Of a stretch of 30,129 nt of DNA, positions 24,642 through 30,129 are shown piece by piece. Every line of letters starts with the position of its first letter. Within the stretch, counting starts at the first letter, position 1. The DNA comes from an uncultured Lachnospiraceae bacterium (lineage in GTDB: Bacteria; Bacillota; Clostridia; Lachnospirales; Lachnospiraceae), in assembly GCA_910579425.1 (NCBI GenBank), contig CAJTVL010000036.1, forward strand, positions 10,304-40,432, in the 5' to 3' direction. Position numbers and translations under genes: made by a program. Below the pieces are notes generated by a model, which saw nothing but the letters and a program-made list of their open reading frames with translations, had not been told where the DNA came from and made no database searches.

Positions 24642-25568
24642 CTAAATAATTCCATCCTCGCCAAGCAATTTGGCGAACTTGTCAAACAGAACCAAAATAT
24701 GTATGTTTACCACAGACTGAAACAGGCCAATTGCCGTAGACTGGGCATAATCCGCCCTTACGATACCTAACCGATATACATAACTGGAAATCACTTCCGA
24801 AACCTTCATTACCGCATCATTTCCCAAAAGCAGCGGTGCATCAAGTCCTATACTCATCATTTTTGATATATTAAGCAGAAGCATGGTAACAACTGTAGAC
24901 CGTATCATTGGGAGCGTAATATAAATAATCCTCTTAAATCTAGTTGCTCCGTCCAGATAGGCGGCCTCATATAAGCTTTCATCCACACCTGTCAGCGCCG
25001 CGAGATAAATAATAGTCCCCCATCCCACTTCCTTCCACACATTGCAGATCACATACATACACATCCACCATCCGGTATCACTCATAAAAGGCTTTGCACC
25101 TATCCCCAGGGATATTAAAACATTGTTGACGGTTCCCCCGTTTTGGGTAAACAAGTTTGCAGCTATCCCCGCAACTACTACCCAGGAAATAAAATGGGGG
25201 AGATATAATACTGACTGCGTGATTTTCTTAAAACCCATATGACGGATTTCATTCAGCATCAGCGAAATGATAATTGTTAGCGGGAAATTAACACACAGTG
25301 TCAAAAGGTTGAGCACCAAGGTGTTTTTTACTGACGACCAGAAATTGGAATTGGAGAAAACCTTTTTGAACACCTCAAGCCCCACAAACCTGCTTCCCAT
25401 TACTCCCTTAAACACGTTATAATCCTGAAAAGATATGATAATTCCATACATTGGCACATATTTGAAAATAATAAAATATGCAATTACCGGCAAAAGCAGG
25501 AGATATAACCATTTATACCTCCACAATGCCCCCATAAAAGTTCTTTTCTGTACCTTCTTCGTCCCCAT
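24642..25568 (-). CDS. Carbohydrate ABC transporter permease, LplB/YteP-like
   Basis: 308 residues with six helices, beginning WLYLLLLPVIAYFIIFKYVP and including VLNLLTLCVNFPLTIIISLM and WVVVAGIAANLFTQNGGTVN. The EAA loop is SLYEAAYLDGATRFKRIIYITLP. It pairs with the following permease to form the membrane channel for a sugar. The ATG at 25568 has GAAGGGAG upstream. First gene of the importer operon. A 23-bp motif (25643-25665) shared with the regulator gene lies about 75 bp upstream, and a TTGATC-17 bp-TATAGG promoter-like pair stands in the same gap. Confidence 0.92.
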   Translation of the reverse strand: MGTKKVQKRTFMGALWRYKWLYLLLLPVIAYFIIFKYVPMYGIIISFQDYNVFKGVMGSRFVGLEVFKKVFSNSNFWSSVKNTLVLNLLTLCVNFPLTIIISLMLNEIRHMGFKKITQSVLYLPHFISWVVVAGIAANLFTQNGGTVNNVLISLGIGAKPFMSDTGWWMCMYVICNVWKEVGWGTIIYLAALTGVDESLYEAAYLDGATRFKRIIYITLPMIRSTVVTMLLLNISKMMSIGLDAPLLLGNDAVMKVSEVISSYVYRLGIVRADYAQSTAIGLFQSVVNIHILVLFDKFAKLLGEDGII

Positions 25569-25606
25569 AAACCGCTCCCTTCTTTAAATAACCGCTCGTC
25601 ACCCTA

Positions 25607-25635
25607 TAACTGACTTCATTTTACAGATCAATTTC
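25607..25635 (-). promoter_or_regulatory. Weak promoter candidate for the ABC importer operon
   Basis: On the minus strand TTGATC, a 17-bp spacer and TATAGG fall between the putative operator (25643-25665) and the first permease. The weak -10 would fit a promoter needing an activator such as the neighbouring AraC-family protein. Confidence 0.35.
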
Positions 25636-25642
25636 AAACAGA

Positions 25643-25665
25643 ACCAGACAAATAATGTCGAAAAA
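25643..25665. promoter_or_regulatory. Candidate operator upstream of the importer
   Basis: A 23-bp stretch ACCAGACAAAT-A-ATGT-C-GAAAAA matching 21 of 23 bases with one inside the 5' part of the AraC-family gene (26576-26598). It lies just upstream of the promoter-like pair of the importer, where an AraC-type activator would bind. It contains the small inverted repeat GACA-5 nt-TGTC. Confidence 0.4.
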
Positions 25666-25711
25666 GGACAGCAAACTTTACCATTTTTGCTTTTTCTGCT
25701 GCTTTTTGCAC

Positions 25712-25746
25712 AAAAAAAATGCGGCGTCCTTTGTGATTAAACCGCA
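25712..25746 (-). terminator. Possible terminator after the AraC-family gene
   Basis: On the minus strand TGCGG pairs with CCGCA across a 17-nt loop and is followed by eight T residues (25719-25712), 50 bp past the regulator stop. The stem is short, but the long T run supports termination. Confidence 0.4.
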
Positions 25747-25795
25747 AATACGTCACACTTTTATAACTATAGCTTTATTTTCATTTTTCTTTTGT

Positions 25796-26737
25796 TTAAT
25801 TTTTCAACTCCGTGCGGAGCACTTTTCTGCTTTGCGTAGAAGATTTTCCGGTCAGGGAACGAAAGACTCTGTTAAAATATGTCACATTAGAAAATCCCAC
25901 CAACGAACTGATTTCCGTTATACTTTTATCCGTCCCCTCTAACAGCCTTTGCGCATGGCTGACCCTCAAGCTATTCACATACTGAATGATCGTGCAATTC
26001 GTATACCTCTTAAACTCATGGCAAAGATAATATTGGCTGACGTAAAAACGAGTGGAAAGTTCATCTAAAGAAATTTTATCTGCATAATTTTCATGCAGAT
26101 GCCTGACCACATTCGTTATCCTGGTCCTCCCCTCAGACATCTGAGTTTCCCCGACATTTCTTGCCAGCTTAATCAAAAGCTGATTGAGCAGAAAGTAACA
26201 ATACTTTGCAGAATACATATCCCCTTTATCCTGCTCAGCCATCAATTCATGCAAAAGCCCAACCACCGCTTCCCCGGCATCCTGCCTATAGAGCCACGTG
26301 CGCTTTGATAACAGGGAAAAAATCTGGGAATCCGGAACCACTGCCTTGGTAAAGTAAAGCACGATTCTTTTAAAATAAGTATCTTCACCACTGTAAGAGC
26401 GATGCATCACATAAGGAGGGTAAAGAATATAATCTCCCGGGTAAAGGCAGTATACCGTATCTTCCACCACATGGTAACGTATACCGGCCTCCAAATAATA
26501 CAGTTCAAAATAATTAACCATATTGAATTTTCCGGTCAGTCTTTCTTTGTATTTTACATATCCTTTCTTGAATATACCAGACAAATCATGTTGAAAAATA
26601 CGGAATTCTTTACCTATATTGCTATGAGAGAGTTTTTCGGCTGCACGGATATCATAAATTAACCAGCGTTCTGTCAATGTTATATACACTGTTTTGGCAC
26701 TGAAAAAATTTGAAAACGATACACTTGGGTGATACAA
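25796..26737 (-). CDS. AraC family transcriptional regulator
   Basis: 313 residues in the open frame. The N-terminal half is a cupin-like sensing domain (NYFELYYLEAGIRYHVV, LYPGDYILYPPYVMHRSY). The C-terminal third is the double helix-turn-helix AraC domain: ISLDELSTRFYVSQYYLCHEFKR and SITEISSLVGFSNVTYFNRVF. It is adjacent to and codirectional with the sugar importer, so it probably activates that operon in response to the imported sugar. The start is uncertain: the frame opens at a TTG (26737) inside the likely promoter region, with no ATG before residue 73. A GTG at 26689 or TTG at 26677 are alternatives without clear ribosome sites. Confidence 0.85.
   Translation of the reverse strand: MYHPSVSFSNFFSAKTVYITLTERWLIYDIRAAEKLSHSNIGKEFRIFQHDLSGIFKKGYVKYKERLTGKFNMVNYFELYYLEAGIRYHVVEDTVYCLYPGDYILYPPYVMHRSYSGEDTYFKRIVLYFTKAVVPDSQIFSLLSKRTWLYRQDAGEAVVGLLHELMAEQDKGDMYSAKYCYFLLNQLLIKLARNVGETQMSEGRTRITNVVRHLHENYADKISLDELSTRFYVSQYYLCHEFKRYTNCTIIQYVNSLRVSHAQRLLEGTDKSITEISSLVGFSNVTYFNRVFRSLTGKSSTQSRKVLRTELKN
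26576..26598. promoter_or_regulatory. Second copy of the candidate operator, inside the regulator gene
   Basis: ACCAGACAAAT-C-ATGT-T-GAAAAA, two mismatches from the copy at 25643-25665 and in the same orientation. It falls in codons for FQHDLSG, 140-162 bp into the frame. If functional it would allow autoregulation from within the gene or DNA looping. Chance similarity is possible. Confidence 0.3.
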
Positions 26738-26738
26738 T
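26710..26738 (+). promoter_or_regulatory. Promoter of the phosphotransferase-like gene
   Basis: TTGAAA (26710-26715), a 17-bp spacer and TACAAT (26733-26738), placing transcription start about 40 bases before the ATG at 26785. A minus-strand TTGTTC-17 bp-TATTGT (26762-26734) for the AraC gene overlaps it, sharing the -10 bases. Confidence 0.65.
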
Positions 26739-26784
26739 ATGAAGGGCAGAGATACGGAACAACAGAAATCTGTGAGGTGACCAC

Positions 26785-27297
26785 ATGGAAAAAGGACGGA
26801 TTATCTTTTTAAACGGAGTAACCAGTGCAGGGAAAACATCAATCGTCGAAGCCATTCAGGAGCGTGACGACGTATTCTTTTATGTCGTAGCCAATGATTT
26901 GTTTCAGGAAATGGTTGGAGAAAAATACTTGCGTGAAAACTACTGGAAATATCTCAGCGAAGTAATCATCATGATGTACCACACTGCGAGACTTTATTCC
27001 GATCTGGGTAAAAATGTGCTGATCGATGGAATCTTAGTGGAAAGGGAAGAGCTCAAGCCGCATTATTTGCAGTTGTTGGAAATTCTGAAAAACAATCCCC
27101 TGGATTTGGTTGAAGTATACTGCCCTCTGGATCTGTGCAGGAAAAGAAATTTGATCCGTGGGGACAGGTACGAAAGCCAATCGGAGGAGCAGCAGGAATT
27201 GATGGCCAAAGACATTGCGTACAGTTTGAGGATAGATACGAGTCTGCACAGCGCGGCGGAATGTGCGGAGATCATTGTTAAGGGATTGTTGGGTTAA
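26785..27297 (+). CDS. Chloramphenicol phosphotransferase-like P-loop kinase
   Basis: 170 residues matching the CPT-like family: P-loop LNGVTSAGKTS (about 9-19), an Asp38 at the position of the catalytic Asp of Streptomyces CPT (VVANDLF), VLIDGILVE as the second acidic site, and VEVYCPLDLCRKRNLIRGDR followed by a closing RIDTS. CPT inactivates chloramphenicol by phosphorylating its 3-hydroxyl, but most chromosomal relatives are untested, so resistance cannot be inferred. The ATG follows GAGGTGA. Monocistronic on the plus strand, divergent from the AraC gene. Confidence 0.82.
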   Translation: MEKGRIIFLNGVTSAGKTSIVEAIQERDDVFFYVVANDLFQEMVGEKYLRENYWKYLSEVIIMMYHTARLYSDLGKNVLIDGILVEREELKPHYLQLLEILKNNPLDLVEVYCPLDLCRKRNLIRGDRYESQSEEQQELMAKDIAYSLRIDTSLHSAAECAEIIVKGLLG

Positions 27298-27308
27298 ACG
27301 GCGGCCAC

Positions 27309-27410
27309 TCACTTTTCCAGCACAATATCTTTCCCTTCATCGGGAATCCATATTTCCAGATACGGCGCAGAGCCAGAGCCCCCTTGAAAATCCCTTTGTG
27401 ACTCGCCCAT
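27309..27410 (-). pseudogene. Possible remnant of a GyrI-like/effector-binding domain protein
   Basis: A 33-codon frame whose end reads SAPYLEIWIPDEGKDIVLEK and stops. This LEIWIP strand is characteristic of the C-terminal end of GyrI-like/AraC effector-binding domains, but the rest of such a domain (about 120 residues) is missing upstream, where the promoter of the S-component gene lies. It looks like a fossil tail. It could also be chance. Confidence 0.3.
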
Positions 27411-27416
27411 CCCTCC

Positions 27417-27445
27417 TTGCGTTTTTCCCCTTTTCCTCTTATACT
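27417..27445 (+). promoter_or_regulatory. Promoter of the ECF S-component-like gene
   Basis: TTGCGT (27417-27422), a 17-bp T/C-rich spacer and TATACT (27440-27445). The leader of about 37 nt holds AAAGGAGGTC before the ATG at 27490. There is no space for a riboswitch. Confidence 0.6.
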
Positions 27446-27489
27446 GTAAAAGGTAAAAATTTTTCATCCAAAGGAGGTCTTAAGGCATA

Positions 27490-28089
27490 ATGAAATTCAC
27501 TACCAGAGGGCTCGTTCAGACCGGTCTGCTATTGGCCGTCTGCATAGCCAGCCAGTTCTTTAAAAATCTTTCGGTATATCTTACCGGCCCCATTGTCAAT
27601 ACCACCATCATTCTTGCAGTACTGGCCGTAGGGCTGTGGAGCGGGATTTTGATCGGCGTCATCGCCCCTGTCAGCGCATTCTTTATTTCCGGCTCACCCA
27701 TTATGGCCGCCATTCCCCTCATGTTTCCTGTTATTATGGGCGGAAATATTATCCTCGCGGTATGTGTGCAGTTTTTCTATACAAAAAAGAGCGTCTCCGG
27801 CAAAAGCAACACAAGCAAAGGCTGCGCTTCTCAAAGGCTGATCACGGGTCTGATCCTGGGCTCCGTTCTGAAAGCTGCATTTATGGGGGCGGTAATTGTA
27901 CTCATCCTGCTTCCCTCCTTCGGAAGCAATATCGCCGCAAGACTTCCGAAACCCGAGGCTCTGCCCGGAGTGCTTGCCACCGCAAGGATCACCTTTTCCC
28001 TGACCCAGCTCATCACAGCCCTGACCGGAAGCCTTCTTGCTTATCTCGTCTGGATTCCCCTCAGAAAATACCTGGAAAAAGGGGATTAA
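27490..28089 (+). CDS. ECF transporter S-component-like membrane protein
   Basis: 199 residues with about six helices: GLVQTGLLLAVCIASQFFK, NTTIILAVLAVGLWSGILIG, PLMFPVIMGGNIILAVCVQF, ITGLILGSVLKAAFMGAVIV and LTQLITALTGSLLAYLVWIP. This size and layout, with the short N-terminal basic segment, resemble S-components of energy-coupling-factor importers; the substrate is not evident and no EcfA/T genes are here, so a shared module would be used. A loop rich in Ser/Lys (about 98-114) is cytoplasmic. It is convergent with the ArsR-type gene, the two stop codons overlapping in one palindrome. Confidence 0.6.
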   Translation: MKFTTRGLVQTGLLLAVCIASQFFKNLSVYLTGPIVNTTIILAVLAVGLWSGILIGVIAPVSAFFISGSPIMAAIPLMFPVIMGGNIILAVCVQFFYTKKSVSGKSNTSKGCASQRLITGLILGSVLKAAFMGAVIVLILLPSFGSNIAARLPKPEALPGVLATARITFSLTQLITALTGSLLAYLVWIPLRKYLEKGD

Positions 28090-28097
28090 TCCCCTTT
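28078..28097. repeat. 20-bp perfect palindrome at convergent stops
   Basis: AAAGGGGATTAATCCCCTTT reads identically on both strands. Its centre TTAA supplies the TAA stop of both convergent genes, and both proteins therefore end in Lys-Gly-Asp. It could fold as a bidirectional terminator, although each strand has only three T residues after the stem. Confidence 0.85.
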
Positions 28098-28643
28098 CAC
28101 CCGCCAATATAGGTTTCCTGACCGCTCCAGGAGATTTTCCGAAATCATATCCCGGCGGAGGGTACAGAAATCATCATAGAAATCGGCAATAATAATATTG
28201 ACCTCCCGCTCGGTGTATTTCCTGTCAAACTCAAAGGCATCCACAATAACCTCCAGGATGATACGCTCCTTCTTTCGCTGAGCGGGAATGGATTTCAGCT
28301 TTCCGTATTTGAAAAAGGCGTCCACCACCCGTTTGCGGTATTTCGCCTCCCGCTCCTCCTGGATGGCCGCATCGTCCGGCTTTTCTTTGATCAGATCAAG
28401 AATGCTGGTTTGGAGCAGGCTGGTCTGAATCGAGTACATGGTATAGTACTGTGTCTTGTAGGACGTCACCAGCCCTGCCTCCGTAAGCTTCTTCAAATGA
28501 AAAGATACGGTGGAGGCGGACAGGTCAAGGCGCTCTGCCAGGCGCTCCACATACATATCCTCCATAGCCAGCGCTTTGAGAAGATGCAGCCGGGATTTAT
28601 CCGAAAGACACTTAAAAAGCATGATCGCTTCATTCTCTGTCAT
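28086..28643 (-). CDS. ArsR-family regulator with C-terminal DUF2087 domain
   Basis: 185 residues. The N-terminal winged helix is ArsR-like: FKCLSDKSRLHLLKALA and LAERLDLSASTVSFHLKKL. The C-terminal part (about 110-180: FKYGKLKSIPAQRKKERIIL, YTEREVNIIIADFYDDFCTL, RRDMISENLLERSGNLYWRV) matches DUF2087, a domain found with such HTH proteins. No metal-binding Cys motif of classical ArsR sensors is present. The ATG overlaps the stop of the upstream gene (ATGA), so the pair is coupled. Its target may be its own operon or the convergent membrane protein. Confidence 0.88.
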   Translation of the reverse strand: MTENEAIMLFKCLSDKSRLHLLKALAMEDMYVERLAERLDLSASTVSFHLKKLTEAGLVTSYKTQYYTMYSIQTSLLQTSILDLIKEKPDDAAIQEEREAKYRKRVVDAFFKYGKLKSIPAQRKKERIILEVIVDAFEFDRKYTEREVNIIIADFYDDFCTLRRDMISENLLERSGNLYWRVKGD

Positions 28644-28993
28644 TTTGGTTCCTCCTCCATCTTAACCATATTTTCTTTAATATCCTCTGCCACAGAAAGC
28701 TTGATGCTCTCGATATGCATAGCTTTGACATCATCGTGCTGCTTCGCCCTCTCATAGGCTGCCGCCCAGGACGAGGGTATCTGTTCCAACTTTTCTTTCA
28801 GGAAATCCCATGCTTCTGGCTGATCAGCCCCGTACTGCTTTATAGCTGCCGACCATACCGTGTTAAAAATCTCATAAACATTCGCCTTTATCTTCTCAAA
28901 ATCCGCTTCGTCACCGTAGCCTTCCTCCTGCAGCCGTTTCCGTGCAAGCTCACAGGCAGAAATTTTCTGTTCAAAAAAATCACGTATCTCCAT
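28640..28993 (-). CDS. Small hypothetical protein coupled to the ArsR/DUF2087 gene
   Basis: 117 residues from the ATG at 28993 (MEIRDFFEQKISACELAR); the frame is open to 29035, but AGGAGGG stands just before 28993. The protein is mainly helical, acidic and soluble, with segments EEGYGDEADFEKIKANVYEI and PEAWDFLKEKLEQIPSSWAA. I do not recognise the family. It overlaps the regulator start by four bases and is the first gene after a perfect consensus promoter, which suggests a partner or modulator of the regulator. Confidence 0.75.
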   Translation of the reverse strand: MEIRDFFEQKISACELARKRLQEEGYGDEADFEKIKANVYEIFNTVWSAAIKQYGADQPEAWDFLKEKLEQIPSSWAAAYERAKQHDDVKAMHIESIKLSVAEDIKENMVKMEEEPK

Positions 28994-29068
28994 TTTCCCT
29001 CCTTCTCTGCATCTTTCAAATTCTGCAGGTTTCATGTTTATTTATATCGTTTTGTTTTGTATGTTTTG

Positions 29069-29097
29069 ATTATATATTCATCATTATTTTATGTCAA
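29069..29097 (-). promoter_or_regulatory. Perfect consensus SigA promoter for the hypothetical/ArsR operon
   Basis: TTGACA (29097-29092), exactly 17 bp, and TATAAT (29074-29069) on the minus strand. The start near 29062 gives a leader of about 70 nt. The AT-rich surroundings would strengthen it; such strength suggests a repressor, plausibly the ArsR-type product. Confidence 0.85.
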
Positions 29098-29156
29098 TAT
29101 TAATTTTATATTTATCGAATTAAATCGAAATGATTTTTATTCGCCTTGGCTTTTCC

Positions 29157-29186
29157 TTGTGTTCTTTATCTTTTGCATGCTATAAT
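29157..29186 (+). promoter_or_regulatory. Promoter of the Uma2-family gene
   Basis: TTGTGT (29157-29162), an 18-bp spacer and TATAAT (29181-29186), preceded by TGC as an extended -10. The start near 29193 lies downstream of the longer open frame's ATG and therefore supports initiation at 29233. Confidence 0.6.
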
Positions 29187-29232
29187 GAGATACGCCCGCC
29201 GTAAGGCAGTTCACGGGAAAGGAGTTGGCAGC

Positions 29233-29775
29233 ATGGCATTACGCCAGGAAAAAACTTACACAATTGAGGATATTTATTCACTTCCGGAAGGCCAAAGAGC
29301 GGAACTGATCGACGGAAAAATTTATAATATGGCCCCGCCTGTCAGAATCCATCAAAAGTTAATATCCGAATTGACTCAATCTATCGGACAATATATCAAG
29401 TCCAACGGCGGAAACTGCGATATTTATCCCGCTCCTTTTGCAGTATTTCTGAATGATGATAATCGAAACTATGTTGAGCCGGATATTTCGGTGATTTGTG
29501 ATAAGGGAAAGCTAAATGAAAAGGGCTGTAACGGTGCACCGGACTGGATCATTGAAATTGCTTCGCCAAGCACGAGTTCGCTAGATTATGGGATAAAGCT
29601 TTTCAAATACCGTACCGCCGGAGTAAGGGAGTACTGGATCATCAACCCTGCCACCCGGACGGTCAATGTGTATGACTTTGAATCCGAAAAGCGAACCGAT
29701 CAGTATCCTTTTGAAGAACCTATTCCTGTATGTATTTATAAAGAGCTGACCATTCAGGTCTCAAAGCTTCTCTAA
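29233..29775 (+). CDS. Uma2 family endonuclease-like protein (DUF820)
   Basis: 180 residues of the PD-(D/E)XK-fold Uma2/DUF820 family, frequent in cyanobacteria and clostridia but without a proven cellular role. The core is seen as RAELIDGKIYNM, VEPDISVICDKG (Asp), PDWIIEIASPSTSSLDYG (Glu) and LFKYRTAGVREYWIINP. The frame is open from 29146, but the ATG at 29233 (MALRQEKTYTIEDIYSLPEG) is chosen from GGAAAGGAG and the promoter position. Monocistronic; convergent with the spore-protein gene. Confidence 0.88.
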   Translation: MALRQEKTYTIEDIYSLPEGQRAELIDGKIYNMAPPVRIHQKLISELTQSIGQYIKSNGGNCDIYPAPFAVFLNDDNRNYVEPDISVICDKGKLNEKGCNGAPDWIIEIASPSTSSLDYGIKLFKYRTAGVREYWIINPATRTVNVYDFESEKRTDQYPFEEPIPVCIYKELTIQVSKLL

Positions 29776-29803
29776 ACAAAGGATACCGGGCGCCGCTAAT
29801 CCA

Positions 29804-29835
29804 AAACAACGGATGTCAGGCTTCGCCAGACATCC
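29804..29835 (-). repeat. Dispersed 27-nt repeat, copy A, with hairpin
   Basis: The 27-nt repeat (29804-29830) also found at 17856-17882. Here GGATGTC and GACATCC close a hairpin at 29811-29835 with one A-A mismatch. On the minus strand GTTGTTTTGG follows, terminator-like. It sits between convergent genes, downstream of both. Confidence 0.6.
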
Positions 29836-29841
29836 TTATGC

Positions 29842-29875
29842 TCAAAAACAGCCCGCCTGCATACCGCAGACGGGC
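29842..29875 (-). terminator. Rho-independent terminator of the spore-protein gene
   Basis: The minus-strand RNA forms GCCCGUCUGC/GCAGGCGGGC (10 bp with a U-G pair, loop GGUAU), followed by UGUUUUUG. The U-G pair is a mismatch on the plus strand, so it is mainly for the spore-protein gene, 60 bp past its stop. Confidence 0.75.
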
Positions 29876-29891
29876 CATTCTTTTCAGTTTC

Positions 29892-29944
29892 TTATTTCAT
29901 CCTGAGAGATGTGTTATTTCATCTCGAGAGATTGTTATTTCATC
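29892..29944 (-). repeat. Triplicated segment around the spore-protein stop codon
   Basis: The ten bases GATGAAATAA (minus strand) occur at 29944-29935, 29923-29914 and 29901-29892, at steps of 21 and 22 bp. The first is the real end of the gene; the other two lie in the 3' untranslated region with similar intervening bases, so the gene tail seems to have been tandemly duplicated twice. Confidence 0.8.
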
Positions 29945-30129
29945 TCTTCTTCTTGCTTCTTGATCATTCTACGAACCATCTCGCCGCCGATAGAACCAGC
30001 TTCCTTGGATGTTAAATCGCCGTTGTAGCCCTCTTTCAAGTTAACACCAAGCTCAGAAGCAACCTCAGTTTTGAAACGATCCATAGCTGCCTTAGCTTCA
30101 GGAACTTCTACTCTATTAGATTTGCTGCT
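29935..30129 (-). CDS. Alpha/beta-type small acid-soluble spore protein, 5' end outside window
   Basis: 64 codons and the stop are present. The peptide includes AAMDRFKTEVASELGVNLKE, with the germination protease cleavage context TE/VASELGV, and NGDLTSKEAGSIGGEMVRRM, the conserved DNA-binding GlyGly segment. Such proteins coat and protect spore DNA and are degraded at germination; expression is expected from the forespore factor SigG, but the promoter lies outside. The tail KKQEEEMK is family-typical. Only the first few residues should be missing beyond 30129. Confidence 0.95.
   Translation of the reverse strand, partial: SSKSNRVEVPEAKAAMDRFKTEVASELGVNLKEGYNGDLTSKEAGSIGGEMVRRMIKKQEEEMK

Noticed and set aside
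26785..27297. Chloramphenicol resistance determinant
   Set aside because: The protein has the CPT-like kinase fold, but the family includes many untested chromosomal members; sequence alone does not support resistance.

Overview
The window looks like a chromosome segment from a spore-forming clostridial Firmicute, most likely a Lachnospiraceae (Clostridium cluster XIVa-like) genome. The evidence is an alpha/beta small acid-soluble spore protein at the right edge, strong AGGAGG-type ribosome binding sites, the order tig-clpP-clpX-lon-engB, LplA/B/C-type sugar ABC transport genes without their own ATPase, and protein sequences typical of that group. Almost every gene is on the minus strand, so operons read right to left. 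No rRNA, tRNA or CRISPR was recognised.

Left part (1-4310): valS (its last few tens of codons lie outside the window), a LacX-type aldose 1-epimerase and an unrecognised 206-residue protein form one minus-strand unit behind a good promoter at 4201-4229.

Housekeeping block (4310-15500): starting from an extended -10 promoter at about 15405, the minus strand carries trigger factor, ClpP, ClpX, Lon and the GTPase EngB. These are followed by an AI-2E-family membrane protein, a D-lactate dehydrogenase-like enzyme, TruA, a VanZ-family protein and a DUF308 membrane protein. Many joints overlap or nearly abut. The block ends with a HigBA-type toxin-antitoxin pair whose toxin lacks its N-terminal part, and a terminator. 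It couples nascent-chain folding, proteolysis and ribosome/tRNA maturation.

Sugar-related accessory region (15500-26740): a sugar-phosphate isomerase-like protein; an Rpn/PD-(D/E)XK family protein with a heptad tandem repeat; a decaying set of Gfo/Idh/MocA oxidoreductases (one intact, one with a large internal deletion, one possible C-terminal remnant); a complete IS1380-family insertion (20054-21762, 17-bp inverted repeats, TTCCC target duplication); a three-gene carbohydrate ABC importer; and a probable AraC-family activator. The IS lies between the importer and the oxidoreductases, which probably once formed one catabolic operon.

Right part (26740-30129): a chloramphenicol-phosphotransferase-like kinase and an ECF-type S-component on the plus strand; a minus-strand operon of a small hypothetical protein and an ArsR/DUF2087 regulator behind a perfect consensus promoter; a Uma2-family nuclease (plus); and the spore protein gene (minus, cut by the window edge).

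I found no obvious undescribed multi-gene system. The most interesting signals are the near-identical 23-bp pair likely linked to the AraC regulator, a palindrome that ends two convergent genes with the same residues and stop, the truncated toxin, the open frame continuing past a UGA stop, the heptad minisatellite, and dispersed or tandem small repeats.
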